Shown: positions 1 to 9,184 of the stretch, piece by piece
Layout of the letters: each line of letters opens with the position of its first letter
How positions within the stretch are numbered: position 1 is the stretch's first letter
Origin: Lachnospiraceae bacterium
GTDB taxonomy: Bacteria > Bacillota > Clostridia > Lachnospirales > Lachnospiraceae
Assembly: GCA_910574865.1 (NCBI GenBank)
Contig: CAJTDN010000003.1
Coordinates: 248,001-312,000 of the forward strand
Reading direction: 5' to 3'
Length of the DNA: 64,000 nucleotides
Program-made: the position numbers and the translations under genes
Notes under the pieces: model-generated
What the model was told of the DNA's origin: nothing
What the model saw: the letters and a program-made list of their open reading frames with translations, nothing else
The model's database searches: none

Positions 1-19
1 CCCCGCGTTTACGCCGGAC

Positions 20-655
20 ATGCCCATGACCATCACGCACCGCCCAAGTCCCGACCGGCACGTCGTGGAAAAAACGGTTACCCTGAACGTGGGTAAAAGC
101 CGCTCCTTCCGCTTCACGGACGAACACGGGGACGAAGTGCAATGCCACATCAACAATGTCACCCTGATTGACGCGTGGAAGAGCGCGGAAGAAGATTTAA
201 GCCGCTTCGATTCAAGCGGCGATACGAACGACAAGCGGAGCGTTTGCGAGCCGGTTTGCGCCGGCAAACCGGAATCGGGCGAATCGGGCGGTTCCGGGAA
301 GGCCGAACAGCTTTCGCCCGAACATTTGGAACGGTTCAAAGAGCTGGGCCACGACGCCCTGGAGCAAAACTGCCCGAAAGGAATGTGCTATGTCGGCGTG
401 GAATACGAATGCAGCAAGGATTTAAACCTGGTGTTTTATTCCAAACAATATCTGGATTCGCAACCACAAACGCACGAAGGAAGCTCTCATTTCCTGATGA
501 TGCGCTTAAGACCCGACGCGGAGACGGGAACGCACGGCCTGCCGCTGAAAGGCTGCGTGATACAGACGCCGGTTCCCCCGGACACGTCCGAGATTCCTGC
601 GGAATTGTTCATGTATTACGAAAAAACCGGCGAATGGACGGAAATGGTTTCGTAA
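20..655 (+). CDS. Hypothetical soluble protein, possibly 5'-truncated by window edge
   Basis: I do not recognise this 211-residue protein. The frame is open back to base 2, so the real start may lie outside the window; ATG codons occur at 20 and 26. Residues 78-96 are a Gly/Ser/Glu-rich linker, and the second half (about 97-211) looks like a compact soluble domain with three closely spaced cysteines (NCPKGMCYVGVEYECS). There is no signal peptide or membrane segment. It ends at a TAA and a strong hairpin follows 55 bp downstream. No function is assigned. Confidence 0.6.
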   Translation: MPMTITHRPSPDRHVVEKTVTLNVGKSRSFRFTDEHGDEVQCHINNVTLIDAWKSAEEDLSRFDSSGDTNDKRSVCEPVCAGKPESGESGGSGKAEQLSPEHLERFKELGHDALEQNCPKGMCYVGVEYECSKDLNLVFYSKQYLDSQPQTHEGSSHFLMMRLRPDAETGTHGLPLKGCVIQTPVPPDTSEIPAELFMYYEKTGEWTEMVS

Positions 656-710
656 TGGTTCATATCGTGGGGTGGTCGGGTAATGACACTTTTTAGCCCC
701 GTTTCCCCCA

Positions 711-772
711 AAAGACATCTCCCGCAGAATTCCGTGCCTTCCAGCATGGACTCTTCTGCGGGAGACGTCTTT
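711..772. terminator. 19-bp stem hairpin, probable bidirectional terminator
   Basis: The arms 711-729 and 754-772 pair over 19 positions with one mismatch on the plus-strand RNA, which becomes a G-U pair on the minus-strand RNA. The loop is 24 nt and each arm is A/T-rich at its base. It lies between the end of the first gene and the remains of the esterase gene and could stop transcription from both sides. Confidence 0.6.
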
Positions 773-926
773 GATTGCGAAAATCCCCGGACTCGCCGCA
801 GCAGACCGTCAGCGGGCGGTAACCATTTTTATATCCGATTTCCAGAACTGCTGTCAACTCTGTCTCGAACCCGTACAGACTATAGAAAAAAGGGTTGAGC
901 CAAGTCCCAAGATTACCGCCTTGTTT

Positions 927-1525
927 TTACCACGAACACGCCTTCACGTCGCGTTCCAGAAAAACCGCAGCCCCCCTGTGGTCGCGGGACGCCGCAAGCC
1001 CTTCCGGCGCCGTGTTCTCCGCATAGGTGCTGTATTTGCCTTCCACGGCGGGAATCAGGTCGTTCACCAATTCATTGTGGAACTGGTCCGTAAGGCGCAA
1101 GGCAAGGCTATAGTCGCCGCTGTCCTTTTCGCTTGTGTTGTTATAAGTCGGAAGGACGATGATGAGCGGCTTTATCTTCCCGTCCTCTATGGCATGGTCA
1201 ACCACATGCTTGAAAGAACGCGGCCGGATGTCCGTACCCATGATGGTCGTTTCGTCGCTCCAACCGCCATGGCTTAAATACATCACGTTATATTTCTCGT
1301 TTTCCGTATATCCGTAGGGCAGGTATACCCAGGCTTCCTTCGTCAGCTTTTGCGCATGCTCCTCGTACGTAAATGATTCCCATGTGTCATAAGTAATCTT
1401 TTCCAATGTACCGGGATGTCCGGCCGGCCGCGTGTACCCGTCCGGTATATATTCCAATTCTTCCGGAACCGTGCCCAAGCCCCGGATATTTGTGGAACTC
1501 CGTATCGATGCCGGCGGTTTCCCAT
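927..1525 (-). pseudogene. Broken CE1/esterase-D-like (feruloyl esterase type) gene
   Basis: About 200 codons resemble the N-terminal two thirds of CE1-type esterases found near xylanases (NVMYLSHGGWSDE, KPLIIVLPTYNN). A strong ribosome-binding site (GGGAGG) stands before an ATG at 1525, but that ATG is one base out of frame with the homologous reading frame (EKYGKPPASIRSSTNIRG). At the 3' end the frame reads SRDHRG and then departs where the nucleophile elbow (GFGGFSMG type) is expected. The shifted frame there reads GGCGFSG, which looks like the remains of that elbow, and a stop follows. Both lesions touch short G-runs. The catalytic Ser region and everything downstream are lost, so the gene is probably dead. 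The family assignment is from memory of motifs. Confidence 0.65.
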
Positions 1526-1673
1526 ATTTTTCCTCCCTTTCCAAACACAAGGCTTTATTCCTGAGATTCACGGAAATATCCGTTACAAACAGTATACAAA
1601 AATCGAGACCTCCCAGGAAGTCTCGATTCGTTCACCAGTTTATACCTATAGGTTTTAACCGTTTTATGTGTTT

Positions 1674-3926
1674 TTACGCTTCTTTCTTTATCTTGTTCAG
1701 CGCGCCGTTCAATTCCTTCACCACGTCCGGCCCGATTGCCTTTGCCACCTGCTTCAGCATTTTATTTAACGGCGTCTTGTCCATCTGCCTTTGTACGGCC
1801 TCCGGCATCTCCACGCCCTGCGCCACCTCGCCGTACGAGCCCCTGGCCTTCGCCATGATTTTGCCCAGAAGCGCCGCCGCCTGCGGGTTCTTCTTCAAAT
1901 CCTCCATCGTGTCCATGATGGAATAATACCCTTCGCGGACCAGTTCCTCCGGCTTGTCAAACCAGTTGACGACCTCGCCGCCCTCCTTGACGTAATCCGG
2001 GTTCGGCTTGTCCACCTTGCGGATGCGGATGGAATCGGAAAGCTCCCCGCTCTTCGCCGTGATTTCATGCCCGCCGGAAATCTTCACCTCGAAATGGCAG
2101 GCCTTGTCACACTCCTTCGTCCCCAGCTCCACGCCGTCCACATAGAGCGTCACGCTTGGCTGGTTGGAGTATACAGTCACGTCCGTCACGTCCTCCGCGC
2201 GATCCGCGTAGCGTCTGCCACACACATGCACGAACGGGTCGTCCGACAGATACGCCTTGTAAATGTAGAACGCGTCCTTCCTCGTCTTTCGGTCGAACGT
2301 CACCAGCCCTTTTTGGTTCTGTCCCGGCTTGCCGCCCTCGTCACGCCCGTCCGCGCCGAAATCGAACATGTTCCAGCAGTGCATCGCCCATATGTAAGGC
2401 CGCTCGCTCCACATTTTCAGCAAGTGCTCATGGTAAACGGCCTGGTAATTCTCCGTCCAGTCGCCCTTTTCCGGCTTCCCGCTCTGGTAGGCCGGGTTGG
2501 CGTCCGCGCCATACTCGGACAAACCAATCACGGCCTCCGGGTGCGCGGCATGGAAATCGTCAAACCACTCGTCATTCTGCTCCTTCTCCCCGATGTACCA
2601 GCCATAGTACAAATTATAGCTACGGATGTCCGAAGCCATCACGAACGGGTGGTTCGCATCCAGCATGAACGCGTGCGCCATCGTGGTCGGCCTCGTCTCG
2701 TCCAGCTTGTGGCAGAGGTCGTTCAATATCCTGTGGTTTTCAATAATGTCGTCGTTGACGCCGCCGCCCGCGGTAATCTCGTTGGAAAGTCCCCAGCAAA
2801 TGATGGACGGGTGGTTATAATTCTGGATGACCAGCTCCGTCATCTGGCTGACGGTATTGTCGCTCCCGCCTTCCATGTGGCCCGTAATATACGGGATTTC
2901 CGCCCACACGATCATGCCGGCCTTGTCACACAAGTCATAAAAATACTGCGCGTGCTGGTAATGTGCCAGACGGACGGTGTTCGCCCCCATCTCCCGCATG
3001 ATGGCAAGGTCTTCCTCGTGCATCTCCTTCGTGATCGCGTAACCCACGCCCTGCCTGTCCTGATGGCGGGCCGCGCCGCAGAGCCGGTACGGCCTGCCGT
3101 TCAGGTAAAATCCTTCCCTTGCGTCAAATCCGAGGAAACGGCAGCCAAACGCCGACTCCACCACGTCGCCGTCCATCTCCGCCTTGGCCGTATAAAGGTA
3201 CGGATCCGCCACGCCGTCCCACAGATGTGGATTCTCCAACGTAAGCACCGCCTTGGCCGCCCCGTCTTTCACGGCCGCCTCCTGCGCAAGGCAGACATTC
3301 CCTTCCGCGTCCAGGATGGTAAACGTCACCGCGTCCGCGCCGCCGCTCACCCAGGCCTCCATCGTCACTTCCGCCGCGTTCTCCTTCACTTCCAAATTGG
3401 CTCCCCAGCCGATGCCATGCATCTTCGGGGTCACCTTGAACGCCGGGCCGCCATGGTAATCCAAGGCAAAATGCGCCTTCGGCACGGAAACCACCTTCAC
3501 GTCACGGTAAATCCCGCCATAAAACGTGAAGTCCGCCTTCTGCGGGTACACGGTCTCGTTCTTGCTGTTATCCACGGAAACGGCCAGCACGTTTTCCTCC
3601 CGCAAAACGTCCGTGATATTTACCCGGAACGTCGAATAGCCGCCCTCGTGGCGCGCGAGCTTCCTATCGTTCACATACACCTGTGCCGTCATCGCCACGC
3701 CCTCGAACTCCAACCACTGCTCGTCCGCCTGCGGCAAGTCCTTTCTCGAAAATTTCTTCGCGTACCAGCACGTCCCCCGGTAATAGTCGTTGCCGCCGTC
3801 CTGCCCGTCCTTGGCGTTCCAAGTGTGCGGCAGCGTCACCGCCTCGCCGGCTGCAAGAACGGCGGAAATTCCCCCGTCCTTTTTCAAAAACCGCCAACCA
3901 TCATTAAAATCCGTAATCCTTCGCAT
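1674..3926 (-). CDS. Glycoside hydrolase family 2 (beta-galactosidase-like), cytoplasmic
   Basis: A 750-residue GH2 enzyme that should hydrolyse beta-linked glycosides. The N-terminal jelly-roll (about 1-150; LPHTWN, RGTCWYAKKF, YGGIYRDV) is followed by the Ig-like domain and the TIM barrel (about 270-560). The acid/base Glu is E383 in ICWGLSNE and the nucleophile Glu is E471 in GLSEYGADANP. An Ig-like domain follows (about 575-640). The last 90 residues are a helical tail (SIMDTMEDLKKNPQAAALL...) that is not part of the catalytic fold and loosely resembles the tails of the SDR at 6753 and the GH78 at 42868. There is no signal peptide, so it acts inside the cell. The start is supported by AGCGAGG. 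Substrate (galactoside, glucuronide or mannoside) cannot be told from the sequence. Confidence 0.9.
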   Translation of the reverse strand: MRRITDFNDGWRFLKKDGGISAVLAAGEAVTLPHTWNAKDGQDGGNDYYRGTCWYAKKFSRKDLPQADEQWLEFEGVAMTAQVYVNDRKLARHEGGYSTFRVNITDVLREENVLAVSVDNSKNETVYPQKADFTFYGGIYRDVKVVSVPKAHFALDYHGGPAFKVTPKMHGIGWGANLEVKENAAEVTMEAWVSGGADAVTFTILDAEGNVCLAQEAAVKDGAAKAVLTLENPHLWDGVADPYLYTAKAEMDGDVVESAFGCRFLGFDAREGFYLNGRPYRLCGAARHQDRQGVGYAITKEMHEEDLAIMREMGANTVRLAHYQHAQYFYDLCDKAGMIVWAEIPYITGHMEGGSDNTVSQMTELVIQNYNHPSIICWGLSNEITAGGGVNDDIIENHRILNDLCHKLDETRPTTMAHAFMLDANHPFVMASDIRSYNLYYGWYIGEKEQNDEWFDDFHAAHPEAVIGLSEYGADANPAYQSGKPEKGDWTENYQAVYHEHLLKMWSERPYIWAMHCWNMFDFGADGRDEGGKPGQNQKGLVTFDRKTRKDAFYIYKAYLSDDPFVHVCGRRYADRAEDVTDVTVYSNQPSVTLYVDGVELGTKECDKACHFEVKISGGHEITAKSGELSDSIRIRKVDKPNPDYVKEGGEVVNWFDKPEELVREGYYSIMDTMEDLKKNPQAAALLGKIMAKARGSYGEVAQGVEMPEAVQRQMDKTPLNKMLKQVAKAIGPDVVKELNGALNKIKKEA

Positions 3927-4136
3927 CGCTTATACATCCTCGCTTTCCAATACTCATTTAATTCTGATTTGATGATATCAGAGTCAAAACACAATTTCTA
4001 GTATCATCATACCACGTTCACATGTTTTTGGTAGTCAATTTTTTGCCATAATGTCTCTTTTTTTGCTATGTTTGAGAAATTGAAATAGCCGCCCCATTTT
4101 CCTGAATCCCAAAAGCCAAAATCAAGCGGCCATCCC

Positions 4137-4364
4137 TCACGCGACCTTCGAATAATCAATGATGGAAATTTCTTGCATGAATCTTTTCGCCATTTCGACA
4201 ATCTTTTCCAAATGTTGTGCCACGTCGCCCGTATAAATAATCTCATTGCACTCCACACACTTATAGCAAGGCACGTTTCGTACGATAACAAGACAATCAC
4301 CCAAATCCGTGACATCTGTCGTATATCCTTTCTCAGCAGTTGCACCACATTCCATACATAGCAT
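4137..4364 (-). CDS. YgiT/MqsA-type zinc-finger antitoxin
   Basis: A 75-residue protein with CMECG near the N-terminus and CYKCVEC about 30 residues later, the paired-cysteine knuckle of YgiT-type zinc-finger proteins. These normally act as antitoxins and bind their own promoter. I choose the ATG at 4364 because GGAAGGAG lies at proper distance; the in-frame GTG at 4373 sits on top of that site. It starts 2 bp after the stop of the DUF4258 gene, so the two are translated from one mRNA. No helix-turn-helix half is visible, so it may be a zinc-finger-only antitoxin. Confidence 0.75.
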   Translation of the reverse strand: MLCMECGATAEKGYTTDVTDLGDCLVIVRNVPCYKCVECNEIIYTGDVAQHLEKIVEMAKRFMQEISIIDYSKVA

Positions 4365-4366
4365 GA

Positions 4367-4681
4367 CTAACACTCCTTCCTTGTTCTAAAATCTTCGTCC
4401 CACTTATTTGGGTCTGGATAATACGCGGTTACCAAATAAATATGCTCTTCGTCATTACTGACAACAATATGAATATAACTATCATTTACCGTATGCCCAA
4501 GAATCAAACAACTTGGAAGAGGTTTGTCATCTTCATACTTCTTAATAATTTCACCAGTTTCTATTCCCCGCACCACATCACTAATCGTTATACTTCTTTC
4601 CACCAGCCGCTCTTTTGCATGCTTCGTCAAGGCTATGTTCTCAGGCCTGTTCATCCGCCTTATCGTTTCAATATGAATCAA
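4367..4681 (-). CDS. DUF4258 family toxin-like protein
   Basis: A 104-residue basic protein with the DUF4258 signature: IALTKHAKERLVERSIT, a small beta core (LILGHTVNDSYIHIVVS) and the terminal VTAYYPDPNKW. The family has a RelE/BrnT-like fold and is usually the toxin of a pair with a YgiT zinc finger, exactly the arrangement here. The start is probably the TTG at 4681 behind GGGAGG. A promoter (TTGACG-N17-TATACT, 4740-4768) lies directly upstream. Confidence 0.75.
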   Translation of the reverse strand: MIHIETIRRMNRPENIALTKHAKERLVERSITISDVVRGIETGEIIKKYEDDKPLPSCLILGHTVNDSYIHIVVSNDEEHIYLVTAYYPDPNKWDEDFRTRKEC

Positions 4682-4739
4682 ATTTTATCATCCTCCCTTT
4701 TTATTGCCATTCATTCATATTTCCAAATCTCCTGCCAAA

Positions 4740-4768
4740 AGTATACATAAGTAAATCATGTTCGTCAA
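4740..4768 (-). promoter_or_regulatory. Sigma-A promoter of DUF4258-YgiT pair
   Basis: On the minus strand the sequence reads TTGACG, 17 bp, TATACT. It lies about 60 bp upstream of the DUF4258 start and matches five of six bases at each element. Confidence 0.65.
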
Positions 4769-4980
4769 TGATAGAATTTCTTTCCCGACACGATACCCCC
4801 GTCGCAAAGAATATCTTCACCCGTCAAACAGGAGTTACTTCCTTTGTTCCTCTCGTTTCTCCCATGATGGTTCCCTCCTCGCTATTTTCATTTAACGAAA
4901 CCATCATAAAATGGAGACATGACAAAATTGCTAACGACATGTTTACGAAATGTTTAAGATTTCTAAATCCCTTATGCGCC

Positions 4981-5847
4981 TTATTCCCCCGCCTCCATGT
5001 AGTACAATACGCCCAGCGTCCCCGGCCCGCAATGGCTCGAAATCACGCCGCCGGCCCGCGTCTCCAGGATTTCCTCAAACCGCCCGAGGGACTCCAAATA
5101 CGTTCTCACCTCGTCCACGATTTCCCTATCCACGCCCGAATGCGTGATAAATACCCGCCGCCCATCCGCCGCACGCAACTCTTCTTCCAAATCTTTCACG
5201 TAATTTCTCAGCGCATGGCCCAAACGTCCCCGGTATTTCTTGCCCACTTCCATCTTGCCGTCAATGACCTTGATACAAGGATGAAGTTTCAACGTGTTGG
5301 CCAACAAGGCCGTGGCCCCGCTGCAGCGCCCTCCCCGCGCAAGATAGGTCAGCGTGTCAACGACGAAGCTCGCACGAACCAGCGGCCTCGCGTCCTCGAT
5401 TTCCTTCACGATTTCTTCCGCCGTCTTTCCTTGCCCCGCCAGTTCCGCCGCGCGGATGACCTGAAGCCCGATGCCAGTGGACAAATTCTGCGAATCTATC
5501 ACGAACAGCCGTCCCGTCTCAAACTCCTCGCCGACCAGACGGGCCACGTTGCACGTCGAACTCATGTCCTCGGAAATGCCAAAGAAAATGACATCCTCTC
5601 CCGCCATCATGAACGGGGCTATGATTTCCTGCAATTTTTCAAACGGCACCGCCGCCGTCTTCGGGGTCTTCTTATGCTCGTCGGCCCACGCGAAAATCTG
5701 TGCCGGGCCCAGCTCCTCGCGGTCCAAATAGCTCTCGTCATCCAAAACGATGCACAACGGCGCCAGCGTGATGCCATATCGCTCCAGCAACTCATCCGAC
5801 AAGTCACACGTGCTGTCCGAGACAATCCTTACCTTTTTTCTTTCCAT
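4981..5847 (-). CDS. DegV family fatty-acid-binding protein
   Basis: A 288-residue DegV/FakB-type protein. It begins with VRIVSDSTCDLSDE, carries the GISEDMSSTCNVA fatty-acid-head-group region and the conserved RGGRCSG loop, and ends with HCGPGTLGVLY. FakB-like proteins hold a fatty acid for phosphorylation by FakA, but no FakA is in the window. The start is set at 5847, where GGAGGAACGTAAAA precedes ATG; a longer open frame upstream adds 27 residues without family character. The gene starts 19 bp after the TetR gene and is probably co-transcribed with it. Confidence 0.85.
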   Translation of the reverse strand: MERKKVRIVSDSTCDLSDELLERYGITLAPLCIVLDDESYLDREELGPAQIFAWADEHKKTPKTAAVPFEKLQEIIAPFMMAGEDVIFFGISEDMSSTCNVARLVGEEFETGRLFVIDSQNLSTGIGLQVIRAAELAGQGKTAEEIVKEIEDARPLVRASFVVDTLTYLARGGRCSGATALLANTLKLHPCIKVIDGKMEVGKKYRGRLGHALRNYVKDLEEELRAADGRRVFITHSGVDREIVDEVRTYLESLGRFEEILETRAGGVISSHCGPGTLGVLYYMEAGE

Positions 5848-5866
5848 TTTTACGTTCCTCCATTCC

Positions 5867-6454
5867 CTATACTTGGCTCTCTGCCATATTGTAATCACTA
5901 ACCATGAACCTGCCGACGATTCTGGCATATTCCTCCGCGCTACATTTCTTCTCCGCGCCCATTTTCATCCAGTTCTGCAACGCGTTGAGAATTCCGGCGC
6001 AATGATAAGAAACGAAACATCCCGCCTCGACGGGCGTACGCCAGAACCTATCCGCCACGGGGTTCTCCATCACCCTCTCCAAAATGTCCCGCAGCGCGAT
6101 TTCCAGATAGCGGTTGTTGCCCCCCTCAAAAAAATTCTTGTAAATGTCGCCATTCTCATCCACGTGCTTTATCAGTGCCAGCATGACCTTCTCGCCGATT
6201 GAATGCATGGAAAATGTTTCTGCCGCATCGCCCACGTAATCTTCCAATCCCAATTCCATCAGCTTTTCCCACTCATAATCCGTCACCAGCGCGTACACGT
6301 CATGGTAATGCGCATAAAAAGTCGGCCGCGACACCCGGGTTTTTTCACAAATTTCCCGCACCGTGATTTTACTCAAAGGCTTATGTTTCATCAATGCATG
6401 TAAGGATTCCTTCAACATCTTCTTCGTGACCCGGCCACGTATGTCCTCGTTCAT
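5867..6454 (-). CDS. TetR/AcrR family transcriptional regulator
   Basis: A 195-residue regulator. The N-terminal helix-turn-helix (about residues 10-55) includes LSKITVREICEKTRVSRPTFYAHYHD. The all-helical C-terminal domain resembles the TetR_C_8 type often seen in clostridia. GGGAGGTG precedes the ATG. It faces the SDR gene across a 298-bp divergent region that contains a 9+9 inverted repeat at 6559-6588, its likely operator, and it is followed by the DegV gene. Confidence 0.85.
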   Translation of the reverse strand: MNEDIRGRVTKKMLKESLHALMKHKPLSKITVREICEKTRVSRPTFYAHYHDVYALVTDYEWEKLMELGLEDYVGDAAETFSMHSIGEKVMLALIKHVDENGDIYKNFFEGGNNRYLEIALRDILERVMENPVADRFWRTPVEAGCFVSYHCAGILNALQNWMKMGAEKKCSAEEYARIVGRFMVSDYNMAESQV

Positions 6455-6558
6455 CTTTTCACCTCCCGTCGCGGCTGACTTTTATTTATGGTGATGTCGC
6501 CGTCATGCGACATGTCCGTTTCGTTTTAAAAAACCGTCGGAAAGTACGCTTCACCGCC

Positions 6559-6588
6559 AACTTTACATTTTTAACAACTTGTAAAGTT
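6559..6588. promoter_or_regulatory. Inverted repeat, candidate TetR operator between divergent genes
   Basis: Perfect arms AACTTTACA (6559-6567) and TGTAAAGTT (6580-6588) are separated by 12 bp. A further CTTGTAAAGT half-site stands about 48 bp further towards the SDR gene (6626-6635). The rest of the 6455-6752 intergenic region is A/T-rich promoter-like DNA. Binding by the TetR protein at 5867-6454 is inference from position and symmetry. Confidence 0.5.
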
Positions 6589-6752
6589 ATCTAACATATT
6601 TTTGATTTTATCACTTGTCCGTCCGCTTGTAAAGTATTAATATACGAATGTATTCAAAATAATTCGTCCTTTCGGCATGGTTCTAAGGCCGCCTGCCAGC
6701 CTGCCATGAACCGGATGCCGAGACGGACGACTTCACGCGAAAGGAGCAACCT

Positions 6753-7760
6753 ATGGATTTTTCAAGTGTACAAGGCAAGGTCGTGATCGTCACTGGCGCG
6801 ACACGTGGAATCGGCGAGGCCATCGCCAAAATTTTCGGGGAACACGGCATGAAGGTCGCGTGCGCCGCCAGAAGCGAAAAGCAAGGCGAGGCCGTTGCCA
6901 GGTCAATCGTGGAAAACGGGGGCGAAGCAATCTTCATTAAGACCGACTGCGGCAAGAAGGAAGACATAAAGGCCTTGGTCGCCAAGACGGTGGAAGCTTT
7001 CGGCCGCCTCGACGGCATCGTGAACAATGCCGGCATCGGAATGGGAGGCATCCCGTTGCACGAATACGACGACGAGGACTACGACAAAATTTTTGACATC
7101 AACAGCAAAGGCATCTTTATCGGCATGAAATATGCCGCGGAGGCCATTTTCAAATCCCGCTCCGAGGGCGGCTTCATCATCAACATCGCTTCCATCGCGG
7201 GCATCATGCCCCAACGGGGACAAGCGCTTTATACGGCCACGAAGCACGGCGTCGTGGGCATGACGAAATCGGCCGCCCTGGATTATGCACCGTACAACAT
7301 CACGGTCAACGCCATCTGCCCGGGCTACACGAAAACCACCATTTTCGGTGACGCGCCGGACGCGGCCCTTGACATGTTCGCGAAAGACTGCCCGGCGGGA
7401 CGCATGGGAAATTCGGAGGAATGCGCCTACCTGGCCCTATTCCTGGCCAGCGGAATGGCACGCTACATAACGGGCGCGGCCATTCCGGTTGACGGTGCCC
7501 TAAGTGCCGGACACCAAAACGTAAGCTCGTGGCGGCATCCGGAAATATTGACCGGAGCCTCCCTTAACTCCGGCAGCACGATTGCCGCGCTGATGGAAAA
7601 CGACACGAGCCGGGCCATCGTGGACAAATACCTTCCGGGGTTCTCCGCGAACGAGCAGGCCAAGCAAGCCTATGGCATGACATTCGGGGCAATCGCGCCC
7701 ATGTTCGGTTTGCCCGCAGAAACCGTGAAAAAAATGCTCGACGAACTGGATAACATGTAG
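6753..7760 (+). CDS. Short-chain dehydrogenase/reductase with extra C-terminal tail
   Basis: A 335-residue classical SDR. The NAD(P) motif TGATRGIG is at residues 14-21, NNAG at 91-94, and the catalytic Ser147, Tyr160 and Lys164 (YTATK) follow, with ICPGYTKT after them. It should reduce or oxidise a carbonyl/hydroxyl substrate that cannot be named. A usual SDR ends near residue 255. Here about 60 further residues (275-335: STIAALMEND...DKYLPGF...YGMTF...MLDEL) form a helical tail with close likeness to the C-terminus of the GH78 at 42868. GGAG precedes the ATG. A strong terminator follows. Confidence 0.9.
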   Translation: MDFSSVQGKVVIVTGATRGIGEAIAKIFGEHGMKVACAARSEKQGEAVARSIVENGGEAIFIKTDCGKKEDIKALVAKTVEAFGRLDGIVNNAGIGMGGIPLHEYDDEDYDKIFDINSKGIFIGMKYAAEAIFKSRSEGGFIINIASIAGIMPQRGQALYTATKHGVVGMTKSAALDYAPYNITVNAICPGYTKTTIFGDAPDAALDMFAKDCPAGRMGNSEECAYLALFLASGMARYITGAAIPVDGALSAGHQNVSSWRHPEILTGASLNSGSTIAALMENDTSRAIVDKYLPGFSANEQAKQAYGMTFGAIAPMFGLPAETVKKMLDELDNM

Positions 7761-7785
7761 ACCCACATGTAAACGCTGACACACC

Positions 7786-7826
7786 AAGACGGCGATTGTG
7801 TTTTACTCTTCCACAATCGCCGTCTT
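7786..7826. terminator. Bidirectional terminator between convergent SDR and TauE genes
   Basis: A perfect 15-bp stem (7786-7800 with 7812-7826) and an 11-nt loop sit between two converging genes. The plus strand continues GCTCTTG and the loop is T-rich. Confidence 0.8.
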
Positions 7827-7865
7827 GCTCTTGCATGTAAACAGATAACAGCAACCGACATTTAT

Positions 7866-8648
7866 TCACGTCCCACTTATTTTTGAAAAAGTGAATATCA
7901 CGATTCCCAATACCACCAGCACCACGCCCGTCGCCCGGTTTAGCGTCTTCGGGGTCGCCTTGTTGGCAAAGCGGGCCGCAATCCGCGCCCACAAAAGCGT
8001 GAAAATTACGCACAGTATAAATACCGGCCAGTCCGGCGCGCCGCCAATGGCAAAATGGGATGCCGCCCCGGTAAACGCCGTGAACGCCATGATGAACACG
8101 CTCGTCCCCACCGCCGTCTTCAACTCGTAGCCGAGAACCGAAGTCAGAATCAAAAGCATCATCATGCCGCCACCCGCGCCAACGAACCCGCAGATAAACC
8201 CAATCATGATTCCACATACAATCGACTGGATGACGCGCTTTTTCGGATTTACCGCCTGCATCGCCTCCTTCGTCGTCATCACCGGCCTGACGATGAACTT
8301 GATTCCCAGAATAAATGTCATGAATACGGAAAAACCTCCCATCGTCTGCGACGGAACCAGGCTCGAGACATAGCTCCCAATCACGGTAAAGACAAGGACG
8401 CTGGCCATCATCACCAGGCCGTTTTTCACGTCCAGGTTTTTATTCTTTCCATACGTATAGGCTGAGACCGCGCTCGCCAGCACGTCCGAGGACAGCGCGA
8501 TACCCACCGCCGCATACGGCTCCATCCCCAAAAACGTAATCAGCATCGGTGAAATCACCGCCGCCGCGCTCATCCCGGCAAAGCCGGTGCCGAGCCCCGC
8601 GCCCATCCCGGCAAAAAACGTCACCAAAACCATCACCAAAATTTCCAT
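7866..8648 (-). CDS. TauE/SafE family anion exporter-like membrane protein
   Basis: A 260-residue membrane protein with about eight hydrophobic segments and two repeated Gly-rich halves (AGMGAGLGTGFAGMSAA and CGFVGAGGGMMM), typical of TauE/SafE (sulfite/organosulfur exporter) proteins. The substrate is not known. ATG at 8648 has AGGAGG eight bases ahead; the in-frame TTG at 8657 touches that site and is unlikely. It lies 54 bp downstream of a MarR gene on the same strand, which suggests MarR-controlled export. Confidence 0.85.
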   Translation of the reverse strand: MEILVMVLVTFFAGMGAGLGTGFAGMSAAAVISPMLITFLGMEPYAAVGIALSSDVLASAVSAYTYGKNKNLDVKNGLVMMASVLVFTVIGSYVSSLVPSQTMGGFSVFMTFILGIKFIVRPVMTTKEAMQAVNPKKRVIQSIVCGIMIGFICGFVGAGGGMMMLLILTSVLGYELKTAVGTSVFIMAFTAFTGAASHFAIGGAPDWPVFILCVIFTLLWARIAARFANKATPKTLNRATGVVLVVLGIVIFTFSKISGT

Positions 8649-8702
8649 TTTAAACAACCTCCTTTTCGCACACCCGCGTCGCGTCTTTCACGCATCGGAC
8701 GT

Positions 8703-9149
8703 TTATTCCTCGTCCAACATGCTCTCCACATTTTTACAAATCGCCGCCATCACTTCCCGCTGCTGGCGCAGTGCCTCCTCGCCAATCCCCTTCGTCATGC
8801 GCAGGAAAAACTGTCTCTGCGCCTTTCGTCCCTGCCCGGCGACAAAATCCACCTTCTCCGTGCACAAAAGCCGTACCTTGCGGCGGTCTCCCGGCACGCC
8901 CTCGCGCACCAGATACCCTTCTTGCACCAGCTTCTCCACATGGAAGGACACGAGGTTCGGCTTCAGGCGCCGTAACCTGACGATGTCCCCCGCCGTCTGG
9001 TACTGCGGGTTGTTCGCCAAAAACATCAAAATGTCAAACGCCGTCTGGTTCAAGCCCAGCTCCCGGCACACGGGCCTGCACAATTTCTCATAGGCCGCCA
9101 TGGAATTTTCGGCCAGTTCCAAAATATTGGAAAACTCATGAATCTCCAT
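8703..9149 (-). CDS. MarR family regulator
   Basis: A 148-residue winged-helix regulator. The recognition region is TAGDIVRLRRLKPNLVSFHVEKLVQEG and the wing is EGVPGDRRKVRLLCTEK, the D-x-R-x-R pattern of MarR proteins. GGGAGG precedes the ATG. It heads a two-gene operon with the TauE-type exporter. Its promoter (9206-9234) and a short palindrome just downstream of it suggest autoregulation. Confidence 0.85.
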   Translation of the reverse strand: MEIHEFSNILELAENSMAAYEKLCRPVCRELGLNQTAFDILMFLANNPQYQTAGDIVRLRRLKPNLVSFHVEKLVQEGYLVREGVPGDRRKVRLLCTEKVDFVAGQGRKAQRQFFLRMTKGIGEEALRQQREVMAAICKNVESMLDEE

Positions 9150-9184
9150 TCATTTCCCTCCCATTTTTGTCCGTTTTTGAATAA

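Noticed and set aside
683-898. Small frames between the first gene and the broken esterase
   Set aside because: They lack ribosome-binding sites and overlap the terminator hairpin at 711-772.
1791-4001. Long open frame of over 700 codons on the plus strand opposite the GH2 gene
   Set aside because: It mirrors the G/C-biased third positions of the GH2 gene, has no ribosome-binding site and a composition (Arg/His/Val-rich) typical of antisense shadows. The same holds for the long plus-strand frames opposite DegV (4615-5901) and GH43 (46048-46803).
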